Below, piece after piece: positions 56,114-64,000 of a stretch of 64,000 bases of DNA. This stretch comes from Wolfiporia cocos (lineage: Eukaryota > Basidiomycota > Agaricomycetes > Polyporales > Phaeolaceae). How positions within the stretch are numbered: the stretch's first letter is position 1; each line of letters begins with the position of its first letter. The translations under genes and the position numbers were made by a program. The DNA lies in assembly GCA_029448655.1 (NCBI GenBank), contig JACCLO010000010.1:310001-374000 (forward strand), given 5' to 3'. The notes under the pieces were generated by a model that searched no databases, had not been told where the DNA came from, and saw nothing but the letters and a program-made list of their open reading frames with translations.

Positions 56114-57961
56114 CTAATTCAACCCCTCGTCTTCGTCAATGTCCGATCCGTCTTCGTCCTCCTCTTCCAGTGCGGCCTCGGCCTCGGCCTGTGCCTGCGC
56201 CGCGAGCGCCGCCTGGGCGATCGCCTGCTCGAGCAGCTTCGTCTGCTCTTCTGACAATGCCAGAGTCGATGGCAGCGACGGCGAAGGGATAGTCGCAGGC
56301 GACAGAGGCTCAACGGTCTGGTCCCTCGAGGGCCCCGCTGAAGGCGCGGGCGGAGGGCCCGCCTGCTGCGTCCGCGCGATCACGCTCGCCAGAGTCGCTT
56401 GACTCGCCTGGGGTGGCTGCGTCTGGCCTGCGGCGGCGGCGGGGCCGCCGCCCAAGCCGCTCGCGACGTACGCCTGCAAAAGGCCATGGAGCCGCAGCAC
56501 GATCTGCTGCACCTCCTCAAGGATGCCGGGCTCGACCTCGCCCTCCTCGTGGACGTTCTCGTGGCCGGTGACGGTGCACGGCGGGCTCGCATGGAACGCG
56601 ACCTCGTTCCAGAGCTTCGTGCGCCTGCTGCCCTCCTCCTCGCCGGGCGCGCGCTCGACCTCGACCTCCTCGATGTCCGCGTACGCGCACACGCTCTCGC
56701 CGAGCACGTCCGCGTCCGCGCCGCGCACCTTCCCGCCGGGGCGGCGGCTGTCCTTGTGGCGCTTGATCGCGTCGCGGCGGGAGAAGACCTTCGCGCAGCC
56801 GGCGCACTTCCACGCCTTGCGGTCGTGGAGCTTCGTGTGCCGCTTCAGGTCGTGGTTCCGGACGAACGACGCGGGACAGTGCGCGCAGCGGAACGGGCGC
56901 TCGACGACGGTGTGCAGCCGCTGGTGCGCGCGCAGCGAGTACAGCCGGTGGAACGTCTTCTGGCACCCGGGCAGCAGGCACGGGTACACCGCGCTCCCGA
57001 GGTCCTGCATGCCCGCGGGCGGCGGCGGCGCGGCGGGCGCGTACGCGCTCCACGGCGGCGGCGGCGGCGGGGGGTGCGCGGGGCCCGCGCCGATCGGGAT
57101 CCCGGTGAGCACGCCGAGCATCTGGATGATGCCCGCGAGCTCCTGGAGCGCGGGCGTGCGCTCGGCGGCGCGCGGCGCGGAGGTGACGGCGAAGAGGAAG
57201 ACGTGGTGGAGCGGCAGCTGGAGGGACGAGATGAGCGCGGGGTCGGGCGGCTGGCCGGGCGCGAGGGAGGCGGCGGCGAACGCGTGCGAGATGGCGCGGA
57301 CGGCCTCGGAGAGCTGTGCGCGGAGGTCGGGCTGGTCGAGCGCGACGCGCTTGGGCGCGCGGGCGTCCGCGGCGGGCGCGGCGGGCTCGTCGGGGAGGGT
57401 GCGCTTGCGCTTGCGCCTGTCGAGCTGGAGGACGGGCGCGTCCGAGTTTTTGAGCGACGCGAAGAGGACGTCCGACTTGGCGAGGGTGACGACGGCCTCG
57501 CTGAGCTCGCGCGCGATCTTGCTCGACACGACGCCGGACGCGATGCAGCGGTCGAAGACGGCGAGGACGTTCGCGTGGTCAGCCACGGACACGGTCGCTG
57601 CGGACAAAGTCGAGTGAACGAGCGGGCTGTTCGACGCGAACGACAGGATGCCCTTCATGGTCAGAATCGCGGCCTCGTACCTCTTGTGCGAGGGGCCCTT
57701 GTGACTACCGCGCGAAGGCATGGGGGCCGGTGCCGCGCGAAGGCCGACCGCGGCGGCCTCGAGCTGCGCCTTGGCAATGTCTGCGTGGAGCTGCTCCTGC
57801 AGGCGGCGCGCCATCTCTTCCGCCTCGGCATCATAGTCGTCTCCTTCGTCGGACTCGTCGCCATATTCTTCCTCATCTTCGCCATCGGCAGGAGATTGCA
57901 CATGAGGATCTGCGTGGGGAACCAGGAACTGAGGCGGGGCGTTCGCTACCGTCGAGCTCAT
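56114..57961 (-). CDS. C2H2 zinc-finger protein, probable transcription factor
   Basis: A single exon of 615 aa. Residues about 25-45 are acidic. The middle has a basic RRKRKRTL segment, possibly a nuclear localisation signal, and a Pro-rich region before the fingers. Three fingers lie at about 325-410: CLLPGCQKTF with HQRLH, CAHCPASF with HTKLH, and CAGCAKVF with HKDSRR, where the last His is replaced. The C-terminus is Ala/Gln-rich and ends in a Glu/Asp run. The Met at 57961 fits the conserved acidic start; an in-frame Met at 58192 would add 77 residues without protein-like character. Targets are unknown. Confidence 0.85.
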   Translation of the reverse strand: MSSTVANAPPQFLVPHADPHVQSPADGEDEEEYGDESDEGDDYDAEAEEMARRLQEQLHADIAKAQLEAAAVGLRAAPAPMPSRGSHKGPSHKRYEAAILTMKGILSFASNSPLVHSTLSAATVSVADHANVLAVFDRCIASGVVSSKIARELSEAVVTLAKSDVLFASLKNSDAPVLQLDRRKRKRTLPDEPAAPAADARAPKRVALDQPDLRAQLSEAVRAISHAFAAASLAPGQPPDPALISSLQLPLHHVFLFAVTSAPRAAERTPALQELAGIIQMLGVLTGIPIGAGPAHPPPPPPPWSAYAPAAPPPPAGMQDLGSAVYPCLLPGCQKTFHRLYSLRAHQRLHTVVERPFRCAHCPASFVRNHDLKRHTKLHDRKAWKCAGCAKVFSRRDAIKRHKDSRRPGGKVRGADADVLGESVCAYADIEEVEVERAPGEEEGSRRTKLWNEVAFHASPPCTVTGHENVHEEGEVEPGILEEVQQIVLRLHGLLQAYVASGLGGGPAAAAGQTQPPQASQATLASVIARTQQAGPPPAPSAGPSRDQTVEPLSPATIPSPSLPSTLALSEEQTKLLEQAIAQAALAAQAQAEAEAALEEEDEDGSDIDEDEGLN

Positions 57962-58655
57962 AGCGTGACCACAACTCCTCACGAGAAACAGTAATGACCA
58001 GTAAAAATATGAGGAGCGCCACTTAAATTTGTGACGTTCGCCGTCACCTGGTGACCGAGGAAGAGAATCGTTACGTGACAACATGAATAACGCTTGTTCT
58101 ATTATGATATAATAAATACATGATTTCGAGCCTTCTAAAACATGTAGAATAGAGTAAATTATACGGGCTCTCAGGGACCTGAAAGACAACAATTATCAAG
58201 TCATCTGTAGGGACGTTGCGGGAGTCCCCGCGACTAGCCTCACTGCGTTCGTGACAGAAGAAAAAAGACACGACTGCCTCCGGCGCTAGTTGGAAGCTGC
58301 GCGGCGTGATGCATTTGGCACGTGCTTCGTGACGATTGGCGTCCCCGCGCGCTTGCTGATACGCGTCTCGAGCACTCCATCGCTATGGTGCTATGGTGCA
58401 TGTTCTGCGCTCAATAACATCTCCGCACTCACGGCCGTGCGTAATGCTTCACGTATGTCCTATGCATAATGCACCTGTCTGATTTGCCAGCTCCAGCAAA
58501 TGCGCCGAAGAAGGTGGAGGACAGTATGGCATCACCTACGTCATTGACGGCGAAGACGTAGTCTCCCCTCCCCGAGTTGCTATATAGCCTGTTCAACGCA
58601 CAACATTGTGCGGCCTCAAGTACATCTCAGCTTTCGCCGCCACATATAATCCCAA
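57962..58655. other. Divergent intergenic region
   Basis: Upstream of both the zinc-finger gene and PMI. The stretch 58080-58200 is AT-rich. A TATA box for PMI is listed separately. No gene seen. Confidence 0.6.
58581..58586 (+). promoter_or_regulatory. TATA box of the PMI gene
   Basis: TATATA within TGCTATATAGCC, 75 bp upstream of the ATG, at a normal distance for a core promoter. Confidence 0.55.
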
Positions 58656-60315
58656 ATGACCAAGTCAACAACTGATGCTGCGCCGGGTTCGCTCTGTCGC
58701 TTGAAAGCGGCCGTGCAGAAATACCCCTGGGGCAGGACGGGCAGCTCGTCGCTCGCGGCGCGCCTCGCGCCTAACGCAATAGGCCCTGACTTCGAAGTTG
58801 ATGAAAGCGAGTCGTACGCAGAGGTGAGTCCCCATCGCGTCTAACCCTGCTTCCTCCACGGCAACCTGTGCGTATTGTATTGGCAGCGTATAAATGGATT
58901 ATTCATCCTTGACTGCATCCATTGTTATAGAGTGGTCACCAAACTAAGTATGTGCTTGTGGCATGGACAGTGACGCGTCCGTGCTTGTTAGTCCACAATG
59001 TACCGTCGCAGCGAACTCGGCCTTCATACTTTAGCTTATGCATTTCTCCTGCGTTGAGAAAACAACGGATGACTCACTACGTTTACCACAGATTTGGATG
59101 GGTACCCACCCCAACGGCCCCGCCCACCTCTTCTCAGACCCCTCCATCTCCCTCCACACTCTCCTCCAGATCTCCCCCTCCACGCTCCTGCACACGCACA
59201 CGCCCTCTTCCGCGCACGCGCACGTCCCCTTCCTCTTCAAGATCCTCTCGATCGAGAAGGCACTTCCGCTCCAGGCGCATCCCGACAAGGTGCTCGGTGC
59301 CCGCCTGCACAAGGAGAAGCCGGACCTCTCGCCCGACCCGAACCACAAGCCCGAAATCGCGGTGTCGATCGGCAGGCAGCTTGCGGGCGAGGAGCCGGGC
59401 GTCGCGTTCACGGGCTTCGTCGGGTTCCGTCCGCTTGCGGAGATCGTGCAGAGCCTCGAGGGCGTGCCGGAGCTGAAGCAGGCGGTCGGCGACGAGGGTG
59501 CTGTGCAGGCGTTCGTCGAAAGGCCGAGTAAGGACGAGCTGAAGAAGGTGTATGCGGCGCTGTTGAATAACGGCGCAGCTGGGAACGCGAGCAAACACGT
59601 CCAAGCGCTCGCGGAGAGGCTGAAGAGGGGTGAGAGGAGGGGTGTTACAGACGAGCAGGCGCGGTTGGTCATCAAGGCCGAGGGGCAGTATCCAGGCGAT
59701 GTGGGCGCTTTGGCGACAACGTTTTTCATGAACTTTTTCAAGCTGAAGAGGGGTGAGGCTGTCTACATCGGCGCAGACGAGGTGCACGCTTATCTTGAAG
59801 GCGGTGAGTGCCCGTCCCCAGCGCGTACAATATACAATTCATTCATTTATCCCTCAGATATCATCGAGTGCATGGCCATATCCGACAACGTGCTCAACTC
59901 CGCGTTCTCTCCTCCCGAAGAAGTCAAACAGCAGATCCCGATCTTCATTGACATGCTCACCTACACTGCCCGCCCCGTGACGCACTGGTCTCTCCCTGCA
60001 CAACCGTACCCGGGCTCCGCGCACAAGCGTACGACACAGTACGATCCTCCGCTGGAGGAGTTCGTGGTCATGGGTACCGCGCTGCGCGAGGGCGCGGAGA
60101 GCAGGGAGAGGCTGGAGAAGGTCAATGGGCCGACGATCGGGATCGTGACGCGGGGCAAGGTGCGGTTTGGCGTGACCGAGGGCGGAGCAGAAGAGCTAGT
60201 GCTGGAGGAGGGCGGTGTGGTGTACGTTGTCCCAGGCAAGACGGTGGAGGTGGAGTTGCTGAGCGCGGATAAGGAGGACGAGGGCGAGGTGTGGTGGGCA
60301 GCGTGCTTGACGTGA
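58656..60315 (+). CDS. PMI1: Mannose-6-phosphate isomerase (type I)
   Basis: Three exons: 58656-58823, 59092-59803 and 59858-60315; 445 aa. It interconverts fructose-6-phosphate and mannose-6-phosphate in the cytosol and feeds GDP-mannose for glycosylation and wall mannan. Features: RLKAAVQKYPWG at the start; ESYAE joined to IWMGTHPNGPA across intron 1; LPLQAHPDK with zinc-binding Gln and His; DPNHKPEIAV; and YIGADEVHAYLEGDIIECMA with the third zinc ligand and active-site region. The length fits fungal enzymes. Intron 1 is 268 bp, five times longer than others in the window, yet both sides join in phase. Convergent with HSP20. Confidence 0.96.
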
Positions 60316-60728
60316 GTTTTGGGTTGATGGACGCATGCGTTTGGGACTTGTTCAGGACTTATCGATGTAACATAGATAATGTGTATCATAATTGGCGTAC
60401 AGTGTATCGCAGAAATTAGTTGTCCATAGCAACTTCATCTTGATACAAGCGCAGGGTGGCATCTTCCTATGCAGGCTGTCAAGCGATGTTCGCGCATTTC
60501 TCGAGGCGTACTACCCTTCAAACCATTCGCCATTGTTTATGAATCATGCTGTGTCTGCAAGCTTATGTGTCCAGATTGCAAAGTTATAATTAGCGTACTA
60601 TATCAAGAACTTTGACATAAATGTACAAATGGCTTGAACATTGCGGAAGAAATGATACAGAATGCTACAAGATACACAAACTGAAGGCAGCGAGCCCGAT
60701 GCAATCAGAATGAAGGGTACGAAACACT
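60316..60728. other. Convergent intergenic region
   Basis: 413 bp between the PMI and HSP20 stop codons. AT-rich 3' untranslated sequence is likely. An open frame at 60392-60589 has no recognised features. Confidence 0.5.
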
Positions 60729-61326
60729 TTAAGAAATAGTGATCTTCTTGGGAGCGGTCTCCGGCGTCGTCTTCGGGAACGTCACAGTCAGTACGCCATT
60801 CTCCATCGAGGCTCTTATGTCCTCGCTCTGTAAGTACCAATATCAGCGTTTTGTTCACTCTTGCGTCAGAGATAGAATGTGTCTTACCTTAACTCCCTGC
60901 GGGAGCGGGACCGCGCGCGAGAACTTGCCATAGCGCCGCTCGCGCACCGCGTAGCCGTGCTCGTCGCGGTCGCTCTGAACCTGAGCCTCGCCCGAGACGG
61001 TCAACACGCCATTGTGCACGTCGATGTTGACGTTCTCTTTGTTGAGCCCCGGGAGCTCGAACGTCGCGGTTACAGCGTTTGCTTGCGCATCCTCATGGAG
61101 GTCCATCCTGAGGGCAAATGTCAGTACGTGCGCGGTCGACGAGAACGGACAGGCAGCCAGGAACATACCTTGGGCGGAGGAACCTGGTGCTAGAGTCCTG
61201 TCGCTGCACCTGGCGGTCAGCGCTCTGGCCGCGTGGGCCGGTGCGCGCAGAGAACGCCTCGTCGAACAGGCGGTCAAAGTCGGCGAGGGTGTAGAACGGC
61301 TCGTAGAAGAAGCTCGAAAGAGACAT
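60729..61326 (-). CDS. Small heat-shock protein (HSP20 / alpha-crystallin family)
   Basis: Three exons: 61169-61326, 60888-61107 and 60729-60827; 158 aa, normal for fungal HSP20. It is an ATP-independent chaperone that binds unfolding proteins as large oligomers. N-terminus MSLSSFFYEPFYTLADFDRL; alpha-crystallin domain from MDLHEDAQANAVTATFELPG through NIDVHNGVLTVSGEAQ and YGKFSRAVPLP to ASMENGVLTVTFPK; short tail KKITIS with the I-x-I motif used in oligomer contacts. Introns of 61 and 60 bp keep phase. Heat-shock elements lie upstream. Confidence 0.96.
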
Positions 61327-61556
61327 GTCGAGTCGTGAAGAGAAGAATTGGAAGATGTGTGAGCGAGGTGAAGTTGAAATGCAAGTGAACGAGTGTGTTT
61401 GCTGGAGGGCAGCGGCGACAGGCGTGCCCCTTTTATGTTGTGGGCGCGGCTGGGGGTTGCTGCGTAGGGATGAGCTGCAGCGTCATAGGACGTCATTGAT
61501 GCGCGTGATGAAGGCCAAGGGGACCTACAGAAGCGGTCTGGAGACATGCTCGTACG

Positions 61557-61564
61557 TTCGCGAA
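61557..61564 (-). promoter_or_regulatory. Heat-shock element, two units
   Basis: TTCGCGAA, a head-to-head pair of the NGAAN unit, about 231 bp upstream of the HSP20 ATG. Confidence 0.5.
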
Positions 61565-61617
61565 CTTGGCGTAAGCCGGGTGGAAAATGCTGGTGTGGCG
61601 AGGTCTAGGCGAGATTG

Positions 61618-61630
61618 TTCCGGAATTTTC
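61618..61630 (-). promoter_or_regulatory. Heat-shock element, three units
   Basis: TTCCGGAATTTTC, three perfect alternating units with correct 2-nt spacing, about 292 bp upstream of the HSP20 ATG. Confidence 0.65.
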
Positions 61631-61639
61631 GATACGTTT

Positions 61640-64000
61640 TGAGGAGTCGGAGACGAATGCTCACCTATGACCTGCATTGCCGCGCTCAACATAGAGCATA
61701 AGACTATAGACTACCGTGCACTGGCAACAGCGATATCATGCAGCTTCAAAGCTGTAGTGTAGAGTTCGGGTGTATGTTACCAGGACAAGTTTGGCGCCAG
61801 AAGAAATAAGCATGACAACTCCGGCGGAGACATTGCGATCCAGAAGGGATATTGTGTTAGCCAGATCGTTTACACATATGCGCATCTCGACGGACACATA
61901 TATGTTGAGAGAAGGCTCATGGCGTAATATCGAGTGTGTTCAGTGTTCAGGAGTATGCACGTGGTTAACAGGGACGCGGGGTCTCGTGCGTGTGTGTATT
62001 GTTCTATTTACGCGTTGTATTGCTCTATTTACGCGATTCATTAGCTGAAGCGCTCAAGGCGCATATAGGCTGTATGAGCCTATGTTTCTTGCTTTCTCCC
62101 GAACCACCACCATCTCTGCCCTTCATTATCATTCTACACCCTTGATAAGTCTACGACACACCGCTCTCCGCCGTTTGTTTCGCACTAACCGCTCGCGTAG
62201 CTCTTGTATTCGTTGTGGCCACCCTCACCCACCGTTGCGCGGATTTCAGCAGTCTACATCAGGTTCGGTACGTAGATGCTCCCGTTATGCTATGGCATCC
62301 TCTAACCCATTGCCTGCGTTGCCCTTCTCGGTGCTCTGTGCCCTTCGCCTTCGCTGTCGGGCGTTGGGTGTGTGACATCCTGATCATTCCACTTCGCTAA
62401 CTGTGGCCCTTCGCACTTACGGGCCATACCACACTGGGGTCGTCTCACGACTCACCTCTCGCTTTCTACATCGCCCTTCCATTTCTTTGGCTGTACCACC
62501 ACGCCTGTCTCAAGCCTTCCACCCCTTCACGAAGACCCTCCACTCATCACTCCTCTTCCCCTCCTCTAACCATTGTTACTCCCATTTTTAATCACTACCT
62601 CTCCTGGGACATTAGTGTACTCTGCTTGTCTGTTCCTGTAGCGTCTGCGTTGTGTTATATGGTATAGGTATAGTGGATAGCGTCACACACTAACCCCCAG
62701 CGCAATCGTCGACACGAGTTGCAACTGCTCGTCCAACACCTCGTCCAACCACAACGCAACCGTTTCGTCCCAAGACGACAAGTTCTATCATTTGTAAGTG
62801 CTAGTGATAGGGTAAGGCAACTTTTACCCTCCCTTGAGTCAGAGCGACACCTCCCCGCAGCGATCAGTGTGTATTGGTTAGATAAGATGTCAGAGTTGAG
62901 AGTTGTGAAGGCAGAGGCTGTAAGTGAACAAACACTAAGTGGTTTCCATCATTTCGCATTTGTGGCACAAAAGGAGTACGTGATGGTACCGCTAAGCATG
63001 ATTGCGGACGAGGAGCAGTTCAGCACGAGAGCGTCTAGTCTAACTTGGGTACAATTTCCCAGTGCCACCAGACACATCTTGCTCAACGTAACGGTAGGGA
63101 CCCCTTCCCTACCATTACTGTTGAGCATGTCGTATCCACGCCCTCATCTACGCCCAGGTACCCGGATGTGTGAGCCAGAGCATCAGGGTGCCGGTCTCTA
63201 AGTTGATGAGGGGGACGGACCTAGTCCGAGCCATTGCATACAGATGTGTTGTGGCATTGGACGTGGGTCCATTCCGATCTGTGCCTCAACGCTATGGTGA
63301 CTGACCTCCCCCTAAGTCGTTAGGCCTACGAGCTCAATTGTGCCTTCGTGCCGTAATCCTTGAATCGTCTTCTCGTAACACATATCGAGCCGATTTGCTG
63401 ATTGCCTCCTCTTCCCACAGGGTCGTCGCGCGCGATTCCAGCCTGGAGTACGAGATCATCATTGCATGATGCCGCAGATTGAGATGCTGTAATGGGCTTG
63501 GTTGTTACATTGTGAGTAACACCCGTCCGTTGCGTCCCTATGTATGGGTAACGTTCAGTTGACCCTCCAACACGGACAGATTGTTTCCGTTATACACCCT
63601 AGATTATGACAATATACGGATAAACCACAATGAGCCAGCGTTAGACGACAGATAATACGCTTTATCTTACGTAGCTCGGGTAATGACTAGGACTTGACAG
63701 TTGGGCATGGGACTTTGTGATGGTGGAGAGATTGTAACGTTAATGTACTGCTTATAATTGCACGCTTGATACATCTTACAGCTGTTTGAGTTTTGGAAAG
63801 GGTCATTGTTAAAGCTTCAAGCGGGGGCCTAAGATGCTCAGAGTTCACATCAAAGATACGACTCATACGGTATGGCGGAGCAGCTCATGTTGCGATCTTC
63901 AATTTAAATACATTCAACCCACTGGCCACAGTAGCTCGGTGCTAGTAGTGAGGGAGCAGCGAGCGTCTAACTTACTATTTAGTGCACCAGCGCGTCTGGT
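61640..64000. other. Unresolved terminal region
   Basis: No gene could be supported. Open frames at 62082-62375 and 62719-63201 (160 aa on the plus strand) show no known domain, and their composition is unlike the GC-rich genes to the left. The sequence is C-rich and pyrimidine-rich at 62090-62600. I saw no LTR ends or inverted repeats. Confidence 0.3.

Noticed and set aside
56399..57994. A 531-codon plus-strand frame
   Set aside because: It is antisense to the C2H2 zinc-finger gene, whose finger motifs are unambiguous on the minus strand.
62719..63201. A 160-codon plus-strand frame as a protein-coding gene
   Set aside because: No recognisable domain, unclear start and splice context, and composition unlike the neighbouring genes; left as unresolved.

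Overview
The window is chromosomal DNA of a filamentous basidiomycete, most likely an Agaricomycete. Host genes are GC-rich, tightly packed and cut by many introns of 43-80 bp with GT-AG ends. Their products (MAD1, dihydrolipoamide dehydrogenase, mannose-6-phosphate isomerase, small heat-shock protein) are ordinary eukaryotic housekeeping proteins. The species cannot be named from the sequence alone.

Roughly 1-46.2 kb is transposon-rich accessory DNA dominated by Ty3/gypsy LTR retrotransposons. Element A (1-2578) is a plus-strand copy cut off by element B (2579-7381, minus, decayed pol). Elements C (minus) and D (plus) belong to the same family as A. C begins at a 5' LTR ending at 45426 and runs down to 19905, broken up by insertions. 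D (33837-43845, 10,009 bp, target duplication CGTAG, two 700-bp LTRs with one difference seen by eye) is an intact-looking copy sitting inside another insertion within C's 5' LTR. D has three ORFs: an unrecognised ORF1, a Gag with a zinc knuckle, and a Pol of protease, RT, RNase H, integrase, chromodomain and a C-terminal dUTPase. Two non-autonomous elements are nested in C: a 636-bp-LTR element (26286-31334, TSD GGGTG) whose left LTR holds an 1887-bp TRIM-like element (26619-28505, TSD TAAGC). Several solo LTRs have clear 5-bp target duplications.

The most striking shared feature is in the primer-binding sites. In the A/C/D family, the TRIM-like element and the 636-bp-LTR element, the bases just after the 5' LTR are not tRNA-like. 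They are complementary to a site 33-35 nt downstream of the LTR TATA box, where the transcript should start. This is the signature of Tf1-type self-priming.

Between 8 and 17 kb lies a multi-exon Crinkler-type gene (9649-13324, minus) with a ubiquitin-like header, a P-loop NTPase and a nuclease-like tail, flanked by LTRs in opposite orientation. Two fold-back elements (13649-14668 and 17883-19690) have long terminal inverted repeats packed with CTTAAG palindromes. A second effector-like locus follows the transposons: a kinase-like gene (46503-48763), a broken HAM1_N-type gene (48817-49729) and a frameshifted NTPase/nuclease Crinkler relic (49730-51221).

From 51.6 kb the window is gene-dense: MAD1 (minus) head to head with LPD1 (plus) across 112 bp, a C2H2 zinc-finger gene (minus), mannose-6-phosphate isomerase (plus) and HSP20 (minus) with heat-shock elements upstream. 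From 61.64 kb to the end no gene could be supported with confidence.
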